NCBI GenBank assembly: GCA_035944135.1
Contig: DASZBM010000006.1
Location: 1-64,000, forward strand
Length of the DNA: 64,000 nucleotides
Direction of reading: 5' to 3'
Source of the DNA: Acidobacteriaceae bacterium
Lineage (GTDB): Bacteria > Acidobacteriota > Terriglobia > Terriglobales > Acidobacteriaceae
Shown: positions 1 through 9,057 of the stretch, in pieces
Numbering within the stretch: position 1 is the first letter of the stretch
Layout: the number at the start of each line of letters is the position of its first letter
Notes under the pieces: generated by a model
What the model was told of the DNA's origin: nothing
Databases searched by the model: none
What the model saw: only the letters and a program-made list of their open reading frames with translations
Made by a program: the position numbers and the translations under genes

Positions 1-56
1 GCGATGCCGCTCTTGCCGAGGCCAACTACGAGTACACGCTTGTTCTTGAGTTCCAT
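1..56 (-). CDS. murD: MurD, UDP-N-acetylmuramoyl-L-alanine--D-glutamate ligase (N-terminus only)
   Basis: Only the first 18 codons lie in the window. Read on the minus strand from an ATG at 56, they give MELKNKRVLVVGLGKSGI, which is the classic MurD start with the nucleotide-binding-like V-V-G-L-G-K-S-G motif. MurD adds D-glutamate to UDP-MurNAc-L-Ala in the cytoplasm. The gene begins 24 bases downstream of the mraY stop on the same strand, the usual mraY-murD order of the dcw cluster. The rest of the gene is outside the window, so nothing can be said about its integrity. Confidence 0.85.
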   Translation of the reverse strand, partial: MELKNKRVLVVGLGKSGI

Positions 57-80
57 ATTGTTCTTGAAGCTGCCTCTCGT

Positions 81-1217
81 TTATCGCAGCTTCAGCGTCG
101 TGAGTGCAAACAGGGCAAAGACGAGCGCCATGATCCAGAAGCGCGCGATCACTTTGGACTCCGACCAGCCGCCGAGCTCGAAGTGATGGTGCAGCGGGGC
201 CATGCGGAAGATGCGCTTGCCGCCGCGCAGCTTGTAGCTGCCGACCTGCAGCATGACACTGAGGGCCTCCATGATGAAGACGCCGCCGATGAAGGGCAAC
301 AGGAGCTCCTGCTTGATGCAGACCGCGACCGTGGCAATCGCGCCGCCCAGCGCGAGTGAGCCGACGTCGCCCATGAAGACCTCGGCCGGGTGCGCGTTGT
401 ACCAGAGGAAGCCGATGCTGGCGCCGACCATTGCGCCGCAGAAGACGGTGAGCTCGCTGACGGCGGGCATGCGCTGGAGTTCGAGGTAGTCCGCAAAGAC
501 GACGTGGCCGCTGACGTAGGTGAGCACGGTGAGCGCGCCGGCGGCGATGATGGTGCAGCCGATAGCGAGGCCGTCGAGCCCGTCGGTGAGGTTGACGGCG
601 TTGCTCGAGAAGGTGATGACGAGCATCACGAAGATGACGAATGGGATGAACGCCAAGCCCCACAGGTGCGGAACGCGCAGCCAGGAGTCGATCATCAGGT
701 TCGGGCGGAAGTGCTTGACGAACGGAACGATCAGCCGCGTGGAGTAGAAGCCCTGGCCTTGAAGAACGATCAGCGCAACCGCGATGGTGCCGCTGACGAT
801 GAATTGCAGCAGGAGCTTCTGAATCGACGTGAGGCCGAGATTGCGCTTCTTCGCGACCTTTGTGTAATCGTCGGCGAAGCCGATGGCGGCGAAGGCGATG
901 GTGGCGAACATCACGAGCCAGACGAATGGGTTGGAGAGATCGCTCCAGAGCAGCGTGGGAACGAGGATGGAGATGCAGATGAGCACGCCGCCCATGGTGG
1001 GCGTGCCGCCTTTTTTCTGGTGGCTCTGCGGACCTTCTTCGCGGATGTACTGGCCGATCTGGAACTGGCGGAGGCGGTCAATGACGAACGGGCCGATAAG
1101 GAGGCCGATGAGCAGCGCGGTCAGGCTCGCGAACACGCAGCGAAACGTGACGTAGCGAAAGATCCGGAAGTACCGGAAGTATGGGAAGAGCTTTTGGTAG
1201 AGCAGCCAATAGAGCAA
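81..1217 (-). CDS. mraY: MraY, phospho-N-acetylmuramoyl-pentapeptide transferase
   Basis: Integral membrane enzyme that transfers phospho-MurNAc-pentapeptide to undecaprenyl phosphate to make lipid I. The 378-residue product is close to the family length of about 360 and has ten or so hydrophobic segments. Visible motifs are GTPTMGG near residue 71, the catalytic pair D116-D117 in GFADDYTK, NLTDGLDGLA near residue 210, and the HHHFE loop near the C-terminus. The start is a TTG at 1217. It is chosen because MLYWL...FRYVTFR aligns with the extreme N-terminus of E. coli MraY and a GAGGCGG sequence precedes it. The gene follows murF in the dcw operon after a 131-base gap, the longest gap in the cluster. 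Confidence 0.97.
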   Translation of the reverse strand: MLYWLLYQKLFPYFRYFRIFRYVTFRCVFASLTALLIGLLIGPFVIDRLRQFQIGQYIREEGPQSHQKKGGTPTMGGVLICISILVPTLLWSDLSNPFVWLVMFATIAFAAIGFADDYTKVAKKRNLGLTSIQKLLLQFIVSGTIAVALIVLQGQGFYSTRLIVPFVKHFRPNLMIDSWLRVPHLWGLAFIPFVIFVMLVITFSSNAVNLTDGLDGLAIGCTIIAAGALTVLTYVSGHVVFADYLELQRMPAVSELTVFCGAMVGASIGFLWYNAHPAEVFMGDVGSLALGGAIATVAVCIKQELLLPFIGGVFIMEALSVMLQVGSYKLRGGKRIFRMAPLHHHFELGGWSESKVIARFWIMALVFALFALTTLKLR

Positions 1218-1348
1218 CGAAAGCCGCCTCGCGCGCGTTCGATCTGACCGTCCGACAAATCGCGGTTCTTCGATATCTTACGCTGGGAGCCTGCGCAAAA
1301 CCGGGGTTTGACGCGCAGCGAACCAAGCTCGCTCCCTGCGCGAAAGCG

Positions 1349-2725
1349 CTATTCCTGCAAGGCTTCGATGGCGTGTTCGAGATGCACGCCGCGCGAGCCC
1401 TTGAGGAGAACAACGTCGCCTTTGCGGAGGTTCTGCTCCAGCCAGACGCCGGCTTCGCCCGGGCTTTCCACGAACTCTGCGGTCACCCCGCTGGCACGGG
1501 CGCCTTCGACGATCTCCGACGCGAGTCCGCGCACGCCGATGACGCCGTCGAGACCGGCCATCTGCTCGCCCGCGGTGCGATGCAGCGCGGCGCCTTCAGG
1601 GCCGAGCTCGAGCATCTCGCCGGCGACGACGAAGCGGCGCGAGGCAGGCGTCTGGCGGAGAGCTTCGACCATGGACGCGAGCGCCTTCGGGTTGGAGTTA
1701 TAGGTGTCGTCGATGAGGCGGGCGCCGTGGAATTCGAGCACGCGGCCGCGCTTCTCGGTGGGACGCATCTCTTCGACGGCGGTGATGCAGGTGTCGATGT
1801 CGATGTCACTGAGCAGGCCAACGCTGATGGCGGCGAGTGCGTTGAGCACGTTGTGACGGCCGATGAGGCGGAGGTGGACCTCGCGGCGGAGCTCTTCGAC
1901 GACGAGAGCGAAGCGCGTGCCGTCGAGGCCGGCGTCGCGGATGTCGTCGGCGCGGACGTAGGAGCGCGAGTCCGTGCCGTAGAGCAGCGCGCGCTCGCCC
2001 ATACCGCGGGCGAAGGCGGCAACGCGCTCATCGTCAGCGTTGAGGATGGCATAGCCTTCGGGCGGGAGGGCGGCGACGAGCTCGTACTTGGCGCGGGCGA
2101 TGCCGGCGATGCCATCGGGAAAGAACTCGAGATGCACGGGCGCAACATTGGAGACGACGGCCCAGTCGGGCTCAGCGATCTTTGCAAGCGCGGTGAGTTC
2201 GCCCGCGTGGTTCATGCCCATTTCGAGCACGGCGACCTCATGGTGCGGCTCAAGGCGGAGTAGTTGCAGCGGGACGCCGAAGTGGTTGTTGAGGTTGCCG
2301 GTGGTCTTGAGGACTTCAAACTTTTTGGCGAGAACGGCGGCGACGCACTCTTTTGTCGTGGTCTTGCCGGCTGAGCCGGTGACGCCGATCACGCGGCCTC
2401 CCCAGACGCGGCGCACGCGATGAGCGAGGCGCTGCATGGAGAGCAAAACGCAGTCCGATTCCTCGTCAGGAACGCGCAGGAGTTTGGCGGGATCAATGTT
2501 GGGTGGCGTGAGCCACCGCATGCTGACGACTGCGGCGATGGCACCGTTCGCGAGCGCGTCCTCGACGTAATCGTGTCCATCCATGCGCTCGCCGCGGACG
2601 GCGAAGAAGAGCTCGCCGGCGTTGAGGGTGCGCGAGTCGATGGAGTAACCGACGGCAGTGAGGGTGGAGTCGAAGTCGCCCTCGGCGTGAATCCAGTCGG
2701 CAATCTGTCCCAGGGTCAGGTTCAC
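1349..2725 (-). CDS. murF: MurF, UDP-MurNAc-tripeptide--D-alanyl-D-alanine ligase
   Basis: Cytoplasmic ATP-dependent ligase that adds D-Ala-D-Ala to UDP-MurNAc-tripeptide. The 458-residue protein has the three-domain Mur ligase layout: an N-terminal substrate domain, the ATP-binding motif GVTGSAGKTTTKE with K121 in the central domain, the EMGMNHAGE segment typical of MurF, and a C-terminal domain carrying DDTYNSNPKA. The start is a GTG at 2725 overlapping the murE stop codon by four bases (GTGA), which indicates translational coupling. Length and motifs are normal. Confidence 0.97.
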   Translation of the reverse strand: MNLTLGQIADWIHAEGDFDSTLTAVGYSIDSRTLNAGELFFAVRGERMDGHDYVEDALANGAIAAVVSMRWLTPPNIDPAKLLRVPDEESDCVLLSMQRLAHRVRRVWGGRVIGVTGSAGKTTTKECVAAVLAKKFEVLKTTGNLNNHFGVPLQLLRLEPHHEVAVLEMGMNHAGELTALAKIAEPDWAVVSNVAPVHLEFFPDGIAGIARAKYELVAALPPEGYAILNADDERVAAFARGMGERALLYGTDSRSYVRADDIRDAGLDGTRFALVVEELRREVHLRLIGRHNVLNALAAISVGLLSDIDIDTCITAVEEMRPTEKRGRVLEFHGARLIDDTYNSNPKALASMVEALRQTPASRRFVVAGEMLELGPEGAALHRTAGEQMAGLDGVIGVRGLASEIVEGARASGVTAEFVESPGEAGVWLEQNLRKGDVVLLKGSRGVHLEHAIEALQE

Positions 2726-4236
2726 GCGCGCACCTCGCGGAGTTGTTGGAGGACTCGTGAGGCCTCGGCTACATCATCGAACGGAATCGCTCCGTCAGCG
2801 AAGACCTGTACCTTTTCATGTCCCTTTCCGGCGAGAAGGACGATGTCGCCCGGCGTAGCGGAGCGGATGGCGCGCTCGATCGCCGCGTGGCGGTCCGGCT
2901 CGACGATGAAGGGCGTGGCGGTGGCGCGGACACCGGGGAGGATCTCGTCGATGATGGCGGAGGGCTGCTCGCTGCGCGGGTTGTCGCTGGTGACGATGAC
3001 GAGGTCGCTGGCCTCTGCGGCTGCGCGACCCATCTTGGGGCGCTTGGTGCGGTCGCGGTCGCCGCCGCAGCCGAAGAGCGTGATGACGCGGCCGCTGTGT
3101 GCGCCGACGCTTTCGCGGGCGAGGCTGATGAGGTTGCGCAGCGCATCGTCGGTGTGGGCGTAGTCGACGACGACGCTGAAGCCGATGCGTTCGGAGCCGG
3201 AGACGACCTCGAAACGGCCGGGGACCTGCTTGAGCGTGGGAGTGGCGCGGGCGATTTGCTCAAGCGTGAGACCACGAGCGAGTGCCGCGCACATGGCGGC
3301 AAGCAGGTTGTAGACGTTCACGCGACCGCTGAGCGGGGATTGGATTGCTATTGTGCCGCTGGGCGTGACGAAGTCGAAGCGAGTTTTGCCGACGGCGAGC
3401 TGCAAGTTTGCGGCGCGATGTGTTCCGCGCGATGTGTCGACGCTGTAGGTCATCAGCTCGGCGCCGCGGAATGCTTGTTTCATCTGCGGGGCGTACGCGT
3501 CGTCCTCATTGAGGACGGCTACTCGTGGCGGCGGAGCGCCGACTCCAGCAAAGAGTTTAGCTTTCGCGCGGGCGTAGGCGTCCATGGTGCCGTGGAAGTC
3601 GAGATGGTCCTGAGTGAGGTTGGTGTAGATGGCGACGTCGACGGGAAGGCCCCACACGCGCTCCTGCTCGAGTGCGTGCGAGCTCATCTCCATCACGGCT
3701 TCGGTGCAGCCAGCGAGCACGCCTTCGGCGAATGTGGCGTAGATGTCGCGGCTCTCGGGTGTGGTGTGCTCGGTGGGGCGGACATCGCCGGCGATGTGCG
3801 TCTCGATGGTGCCGAGGAGAACGCTCTTGCGGCCAACGCTTGTGAGAAGTTGTTCGAGGAGAAAAGTTGTTGTCGTCTTTCCATTGGTACCGGTGACCGC
3901 GCTGAGCTTGAGTTTGCCCTCGGGGTGATCGAAGACAGCGGCGCTGACTTCGGCGAGTGCGCGGCGGCCATGCTCGACGAGCGCGAGTGGGAGTTCTGGA
4001 TGCGAGGTGTGGAGTTGCTCGAAGATTTCAGCGGAGTCGGTGACTAGAGCTGCCGCGCCCTGCTGCAGAGCGGTGGCGACGAAGCGATTGCCATCGGTTG
4101 ATCCACCGCGCATTGCGACGAAGACATCGCCCGGACCGACGCGGCGCGAGTCGTACTGAACACCGCTGATTTCGATGTCTGCAGGTCCGGCGACCTTCTT
4201 CGAATGCAGTTCCGCGGTGATGTCGCTCCATCTCAT
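2722..4236 (-). CDS. murE: MurE, UDP-MurNAc-L-Ala-D-Glu--meso-diaminopimelate ligase
   Basis: Cytoplasmic Mur ligase adding the third residue of the stem peptide. It has the P-loop TGTNGKTTTT near residue 115-123, the HTTPES segment, and a DNPR motif in TSDNPRSEQP. DNPR marks enzymes that use meso-diaminopimelate, so a DAP-type peptidoglycan is inferred. The reading frame extends to a TTG at 4266 that would overlap the ftsI stop codon. The ATG at 4236 is preferred because GAGGTGG lies just upstream and the product MRWSDITAEL starts like other MurE proteins. Either choice is possible. The stop overlaps the murF start by four bases. Confidence 0.95.
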   Translation of the reverse strand: MRWSDITAELHSKKVAGPADIEISGVQYDSRRVGPGDVFVAMRGGSTDGNRFVATALQQGAAALVTDSAEIFEQLHTSHPELPLALVEHGRRALAEVSAAVFDHPEGKLKLSAVTGTNGKTTTTFLLEQLLTSVGRKSVLLGTIETHIAGDVRPTEHTTPESRDIYATFAEGVLAGCTEAVMEMSSHALEQERVWGLPVDVAIYTNLTQDHLDFHGTMDAYARAKAKLFAGVGAPPPRVAVLNEDDAYAPQMKQAFRGAELMTYSVDTSRGTHRAANLQLAVGKTRFDFVTPSGTIAIQSPLSGRVNVYNLLAAMCAALARGLTLEQIARATPTLKQVPGRFEVVSGSERIGFSVVVDYAHTDDALRNLISLARESVGAHSGRVITLFGCGGDRDRTKRPKMGRAAAEASDLVIVTSDNPRSEQPSAIIDEILPGVRATATPFIVEPDRHAAIERAIRSATPGDIVLLAGKGHEKVQVFADGAIPFDDVAEASRVLQQLREVRA

Positions 4237-4262
4237 CCTGCCCACCTCAGATAAAGACGAAC

Positions 4263-6620
4263 TCAACGCGCGAAGCGCACAACGATCTCGGTCCCGGGAG
4301 GAACCATCGTGCCGGCGGTGGGCATCTGGTCGTGGGCAACACCGCTTCCGAGTGTTTCCACGCGTAGGCCGAGGTCGGTTGCGCTCTCCACGACCGAGCG
4401 CAATGCGGAGCCACGGAATTCAGGCACGGCGACACGCTTGCCCGCGTCAACGATAACGGCGCCGTTGCCTCGTGGCTGAACCGCAGGGTCAACGTGCGGC
4501 AGAGTGAGGGGCTGGTTGTTGGCCGTGTTCGCGTCAGGCATCACGGACGTGGTATCGCCGTTTGCGTGAAAGGCAGAGAGAACCTTATTCGGCAGCCCGA
4601 GAATGCCTTTCCTTGGAGGCGGTGCGTCCGCGGCTTTTTCAGCAGCCGCTGCAGTTGCGCGTTCGTCCGCGATCTCGTTCTGCTGCATCGCGGCTGCGGT
4701 TGCGGGCTGGCGCAACGGATCGTCGGCGGGCAGGCTGTTGATGTCGTCGAACATCGCGGTCAAATCGGCGTTCTCATCAGGAACGTCGTCCGGTGGCACA
4801 TTCGCTGCTAACTGCTGCATCTGCTGTTTCGTCTTGAGCGGCTGATCGTGCGGCACGCCCAGATACTCGAGGACCTGCTGCGCGACCTCGGCGAAGACCG
4901 GGGCGCTGGCCGCGCCGCCATAGTGCATATCTTCACCGCCTGCTGTGGGTGTGTCGATGACGACGGCGATTGCGATTGCGGGATCGCTGACGGGAGCAAA
5001 TCCGGCGAAGCTGGCGACGAGCTTTGTGTGCGAGTAGGTGTGTGTCGCAGGGTCGATCTTTTCCGCAGTGCCCGTCTTGCCAGCGGAGCTGTAGCCGTTG
5101 AGTGCGGCGAGTTTGCCGGTGCCCTCGATGACGATGCCCTGCATCATCGCGCGCATCTTGGCGGAGGTCATCTCCGAGATGACGCGGTGCGAGCCGTCGG
5201 GAAGATTTGCGGGAAGCTGGAACTCGGGACGGAAGGGCTCCGCCTTCAAGTTTTGGCTTCCTTTCGTGTCGTCGGTAGATGCAAGAAGGATGTGAGGTGG
5301 GATGTATTCGCCGCCGTCAGCGATGGTCGAGACCATGGTTACGAGCTGAATGGGAGTCACGCCGATCTCCTGGCCGATGGCGAGCGAGAGGATGCTGGTC
5401 GATCCCCACTTGCGCGGCGGACGGAGCAGGCCGCGCGTCTCACTCGGCAGTTCGATGCCCGTGCGGTCGCCGAAGCCGAAGGCGCGCATGTACTTGTAAA
5501 ACTTGTCGGGGCCGAGCCTGAGCGCCATCTTGGCGGCACCAACGTCGGAGGAGTGCTCGAGCGCCTGCCGGACGGTGACGACGCCCAGGTGATCCGACTT
5601 GTCGTCATGCAAGGTGCGGCCGTACATCGTCATCTGGCCGCCCTGGCAATCGACCATGTCAGTGGGCTGCACGCCCGCTCCGTCGAGCGCGGCAGAGTAG
5701 GTGACGAGCTTGAAGGTCGAACCGGGCTCGTAGATGTCGCTGACGGCGAGATCGGTCAGGTCCTGCGGATCGATGTGGCGCGAGTCGTTGGGATTGAACC
5801 GGGGCGATACAGCGAGTGCGAGGATCTGGCCGGTGTGCGGGTCCTGCACGACGACGGTGCCGTGCAACGCTTTGAGTTTTTGCACCTGCTCATCCAGCGC
5901 GCGCTCAGCCATGTATTGGATATTGGCGTCAATGGAGAGAACCAGATTTTCGCCGGGCATCGGCTCGCTCTCTTCGGAGCCCATCACGTGGCGCTTCGCA
6001 TCGACCGCGGTGAGCATGTGGCCGGGGACGCCGTGCAGTTCGTCGTCGAACTCGCGCTCCAGACCGCCGAGACCGTTGTCGTCAGTACCGACGTAGCCGA
6101 GGACGTGCGCGGCCAGGTCGGCATCGGGGTAGAAGCGCTTGAACTCTTTCTGAAAGTAGACGCCCTTGAGGTTGAGCTCGCGAACGCGGTCAGCGACATC
6201 GGGTGTGACCTTGCGCGCGACCCAGGCGAAGTTGCGCGAGTCGTTGAAGCGCGCGAGCATCTGCTGATCCGTGGTGTAGTGGTCGAGCGGATCGGTGTGG
6301 ACGATCTTCGAGAGGAGCGCGGCGTCCTCAGGACGGTTCTCGCCGAGCTCGCTGGGAACCGCGTAGATACTGTCGACGAGCACGGTCATGGCGAGCTCGC
6401 GCAGGTTGCGGTCGTAGAGAACGCCGCGACGGGGAGCGACCTCAAAGGTGCGCTGCTGCTGCATTACGGCGCGCTTGACGAAGTCGCCGTGACGGATGAC
6501 CTGCAGCCAGAAGAGACGCAGACCGATCGCCGCGGCCCAGAAGCAGAAGAACATCGCCACGTAGACGAAACGTACCCGCCGGATCGGCGCGGTCATCGTC
6601 TGACGTGGCGAGGACTTCAT
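4263..6620 (-). CDS. ftsI: FtsI-type peptidoglycan transpeptidase (PBP3) with C-terminal PASTA domain
   Basis: Septal class B penicillin-binding protein. Order of parts in 785 residues: cytoplasmic arginine-rich start, one membrane segment near 18-40, dimerisation domain with RGVLYDRN (65-72), transpeptidase domain with S301-T-F-K304, S357-S-D359 and K515-T-G517, then a linker of about 120 residues rich in Ala/Asp, and a single PASTA repeat over the last 65 residues. The second motif reads SSD where E. coli has SSN, a variation I believe is tolerated in this family. The PASTA domain and long linker are absent from E. coli FtsI. The ATG at 6620 follows AGGAA. It sits between ftsL and murE as expected. 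Confidence 0.95.
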   Translation of the reverse strand: MKSSPRQTMTAPIRRVRFVYVAMFFCFWAAAIGLRLFWLQVIRHGDFVKRAVMQQQRTFEVAPRRGVLYDRNLRELAMTVLVDSIYAVPSELGENRPEDAALLSKIVHTDPLDHYTTDQQMLARFNDSRNFAWVARKVTPDVADRVRELNLKGVYFQKEFKRFYPDADLAAHVLGYVGTDDNGLGGLEREFDDELHGVPGHMLTAVDAKRHVMGSEESEPMPGENLVLSIDANIQYMAERALDEQVQKLKALHGTVVVQDPHTGQILALAVSPRFNPNDSRHIDPQDLTDLAVSDIYEPGSTFKLVTYSAALDGAGVQPTDMVDCQGGQMTMYGRTLHDDKSDHLGVVTVRQALEHSSDVGAAKMALRLGPDKFYKYMRAFGFGDRTGIELPSETRGLLRPPRKWGSTSILSLAIGQEIGVTPIQLVTMVSTIADGGEYIPPHILLASTDDTKGSQNLKAEPFRPEFQLPANLPDGSHRVISEMTSAKMRAMMQGIVIEGTGKLAALNGYSSAGKTGTAEKIDPATHTYSHTKLVASFAGFAPVSDPAIAIAVVIDTPTAGGEDMHYGGAASAPVFAEVAQQVLEYLGVPHDQPLKTKQQMQQLAANVPPDDVPDENADLTAMFDDINSLPADDPLRQPATAAAMQQNEIADERATAAAAEKAADAPPPRKGILGLPNKVLSAFHANGDTTSVMPDANTANNQPLTLPHVDPAVQPRGNGAVIVDAGKRVAVPEFRGSALRSVVESATDLGLRVETLGSGVAHDQMPTAGTMVPPGTEIVVRFAR

Positions 6621-6676
6621 CTGTCGGGTTCCTGTTGTGTGGGAGCGAACTCCAGGGGTGACTTGCTAAATCGACG

Positions 6677-7201
6677 TTATTGAACTGCAGAGAAAATCGG
6701 CTTATGCGCCTGTGCAAGAACGGGTGTGACACCGCCCGAGCCATCCGGACGAACGACCTGTCCGGGGAGCGGCGTATTGAGTCCAAGCTGCTTGGCAATC
6801 TGATCGATGCGGCCGGGGTCGCTGAGCTGCGCTTCAGAGAGACGGAGCTGGCGGTTCTGCTCGCGAAGCTGCTCAACCTGCTGTTTTTGCGCCTCGACCT
6901 TGTAACCGACCTCGATCGCGGAGAAGTGCTGCCACACGTAGACCATCGTGAGCGCGAAGAGCAGCGTCATCACCATGGTGAAGGTGCGCATCTCGCGGTG
7001 ACGCTCGGGGTCGTCCGCCTTCACCAGGCGGGTGTTGTCGAGGTGCTTGGTGAAGAACATCTCGGGAGTGGGGCCGCGGCGACGAGCGAGCTGCGCCTCA
7101 AAGAGCTCACGATTGCGCTCAGAGATGCTGACGGTGCGCGCGTGCGCGCGCCGCGCCTGCATCTGCTCCATCCCCTGACCTGCTATTGCCATCGTCGCCA
7201 T
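6677..7201 (-). CDS. ftsL: FtsL-like septum protein (single membrane segment plus coiled coil)
   Basis: A 174-residue bitopic protein with a cytoplasmic N-terminus of about 72 residues, one hydrophobic segment (TFTMVMTLLFALTMVYVW, about 73-92), and a heptad-like stretch (VEAQKQQVEQLREQNRQLRL) typical of FtsL/DivIC coiled coils. The family recruits FtsW and FtsI to the septum. Identity rests on topology and on position between rsmH and ftsI, because FtsL sequence is poorly conserved. The N-terminal cytoplasmic part is longer than in E. coli FtsL. A strong AAAGGAGG precedes the ATG at 7201. Confidence 0.85.
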   Translation of the reverse strand: MATMAIAGQGMEQMQARRAHARTVSISERNRELFEAQLARRRGPTPEMFFTKHLDNTRLVKADDPERHREMRTFTMVMTLLFALTMVYVWQHFSAIEVGYKVEAQKQQVEQLREQNRQLRLSEAQLSDPGRIDQIAKQLGLNTPLPGQVVRPDGSGGVTPVLAQAHKPIFSAVQ

Positions 7202-7361
7202 CGCCCGCCTCCTTTCAGAGTAACGTTACTTTTGCACTACAATTCCACCGCATTTTCCACATCCGCAAAGTTTCCCGGGCCGGGGTTGCTGATGAGGAAG
7301 GGACTGTTTGTTACGGGTTGTCTTTCGCCTGAAAGCACGGCAGGACAACCCCGGCCCGATC

Positions 7362-8267
7362 TCAATTTTTTTGTGCAGCGCGGAGTTTTGCACTGCGTGA
7401 TCGCGGGTTCCGGAGCGATTCTTCCTCCGTTGCCACGACCGGTTTCTTCGTCAGCAGCTCATACTGGCCTGCCTTTGCGCCGTCTCGCAGCGCGTCCTTC
7501 ACCAGCCGGTCCTCCAGGGAGTGAAAGCTGATCAACACCAGCCTTCCGCCCGGCTTGAGCAGTGATCCCGCGCTTTTGAGCAGCGATTGGATCTCCTGCA
7601 ATTCGTCGTTCACTCGAATTCGGAGCGCCTGAAAGGTTCGGGTCGCCGGATGAATCGGGCTTCTGCCACGCTCAGCCTTTATTGGCGGGGCGACGGCCGA
7701 AACGACTCGAGCAAGCTCTGCTGTTGTCGATATCGGCCGCGCCCGCACAATAGCTCTGGCGATTCTCCGCGACCTCCTTTCCTCTCCGAATTCGTAAATC
7801 AGGTTGGCGAGCTCTTCTTCGTCCGCCTGATTTACCACTTGTTCGGCCGTCAGGGGGCTGCGCGGATCCATCCGCATGTCCAGCGGCCCTTCGGCCCGAA
7901 AACTGAATCCTCTGTGCGCCTCATCGAGCTGCAGGCTGCTGACGCCGAAGTCGGCAAGCAGACCGTCGAGCGTGCCCGGTGCGATCACTTCCGCGATCTC
8001 TGAGAACGGCCGGCTGATGTACTCAACCGTAGGCATTTCAGGACCAAGCTCTTCGGCCACCGTCGCAAGTCGCGCTTGCGCTTTGCCCATCGCTTCGGGG
8101 TCGCGATCGAAGGCGATCAGCTTGCCCTTGGCTCCGAGCCTCCGCGCAATCTCCGCGGAGTGTCCGCCGAGCCCGAGCGTCGCGTCTGCGTAGACGCCGC
8201 CTGGATGCACAGCGAGGAATTCGAGACTCTCTTCTAAAAGAACCGGTACATGCTGCGGTCTTTCCAT
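7362..8267 (-). CDS. rsmH: RsmH, 16S rRNA m4C1402 methyltransferase
   Basis: S-adenosylmethionine-dependent methyltransferase (MraW) acting on C1402 of 16S rRNA in the decoding centre. The 301 residues show the family signature HVPVLLEESLEFL at the N-terminus, the SAM motif DATLGLGGHS, DFGVSSLQLDEAHRGFSFR in the middle, and GGRLVLISFHSLEDRLVK near the C-terminus. Length is normal (about 300-315). It is the second gene of the dcw operon, 38 bases downstream of mraZ. Confidence 0.97.
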   Translation of the reverse strand: MERPQHVPVLLEESLEFLAVHPGGVYADATLGLGGHSAEIARRLGAKGKLIAFDRDPEAMGKAQARLATVAEELGPEMPTVEYISRPFSEIAEVIAPGTLDGLLADFGVSSLQLDEAHRGFSFRAEGPLDMRMDPRSPLTAEQVVNQADEEELANLIYEFGEERRSRRIARAIVRARPISTTAELARVVSAVAPPIKAERGRSPIHPATRTFQALRIRVNDELQEIQSLLKSAGSLLKPGGRLVLISFHSLEDRLVKDALRDGAKAGQYELLTKKPVVATEEESLRNPRSRSAKLRAAQKN

Positions 8268-8305
8268 CTATTCCCGCCTCATGCGCCCCCTGAGGGGCCT
8301 GAAAC

Positions 8306-8740
8306 TTACAACCCAACCACTCCCAGCGACTCGATGTCTTCGTCCGTGGCCGGGTTCTCGGTGATCTGAGCCCTGAGCCTTGCATCGTTCGCCACAACCA
8401 ACTTCTTCTCGATGCCCATCACCGCGACATCTCCGACCAGGCTTGCCGCTTCGCGCAGCAGCTGCGGAATCAGCAGCCGCCCCTGGTCGTCCATCCGTAC
8501 TGCCTGGCCGTAGTAATTCGTCGCATCGAGAAACCGTCTCTTTGCGGCGCTGGCGGGCAGCTTGGCCAGCGACTCTTCAATCTGCTCCCAGTCCTTCATG
8601 GAGTGAATCTCGGCCCGCTGTCCGTCCCGGCTGGTGATGAAGCACTCCCGGCCCTGGGCCTCCAACGCGGCCTTGAACTCCGACGGGACCTTTAACCGGC
8701 CCTTCTCGTCGACCCGCGCTGGATGATTGCCCCGAAACAT
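8306..8740 (-). CDS. mraZ: MraZ, DNA-binding transcriptional regulator of the dcw cluster
   Basis: A 144-residue protein with two SpoVT/AbrB-like halves. The first contains FRGNHPARVDEKGRLKVPSEF and the second RMDDQGRLLIPQLLRE, each with the D-x-x-G-R-L-x-[VI]-P signature. MraZ binds repeats upstream of its own gene and controls the operon. It is the first gene of the cluster, and fitting repeats lie at 8826-8860. Confidence 0.96.
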   Translation of the reverse strand: MFRGNHPARVDEKGRLKVPSEFKAALEAQGRECFITSRDGQRAEIHSMKDWEQIEESLAKLPASAAKRRFLDATNYYGQAVRMDDQGRLLIPQLLREAASLVGDVAVMGIEKKLVVANDARLRAQITENPATDEDIESLGVVGL

Positions 8741-9057
8741 GCCAGAACCTCAACTGGTACTCCGTACAGAAGCTGGGAAAAGTAGACTTGAGGAGGTCGA
8801 AATCGTTCTTCTTGCCCTCTTTTTTCTACTTTTGACCACTCAACTCCACTCATCCTCCAGTTTCCAGTGCGCCGTGTAAAGAACTAAATTGCGAGTTAGG
8901 ACGCAGTTTTCCTCGCGTTTTGTGGAAAACCGGGCATATTGCGCGGCAAATTCAAAACACCACTAGATGTAGTGTTTGGATCGTGGAGTCTTTACCAGAT
9001 GCTCACTTGCCCGAATGGGGCATGCTGGGATAGCGAAATTTAGGCGAAAGTCGCACT
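8741..9057. other. Intergenic region upstream of the dcw operon
   Basis: About 317 bases between mraZ and the DUF2127 gene, both on the minus strand, so this holds the dcw promoter. The only clear structure is the 10-bp-period repeat at 8826-8860. A possible -35 (TTTACA, minus strand, at 8876-8881) lies just beyond it, but I cannot see a convincing -10 and do not call a promoter. The stretch near the DUF2127 stop shows nothing I recognise. Confidence 0.6.
8826..8860 (-). promoter_or_regulatory. Putative MraZ-box array
   Basis: Read on the minus strand, four pentamers stand at an exact 10-base period: CTGGA (8860-8856), AGTGG (8850-8846), AGTGG (8840-8836) and AGTAG (8830-8826). Known MraZ operators are short G-rich repeats (TGGGN in E. 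coli) separated by 5 bases, giving the same period. The array ends 85 bases before the mraZ start. The repeats are seen directly. MraZ binding and autoregulation are inferred from the family. Confidence 0.6.

Noticed and set aside
390-1247. Long plus-strand frame opposite mraY
   Set aside because: It is the complementary frame of mraY, rich in Asp/Glu/Arg with no protein-like pattern. mraY on the other strand has all family motifs.
9003-9030. GAATGGGGCATGCTGGG, similar to one arm of the 28006/62987 palindrome
   Set aside because: Only about ten bases match and there is no second arm, so it was not counted as a third copy.
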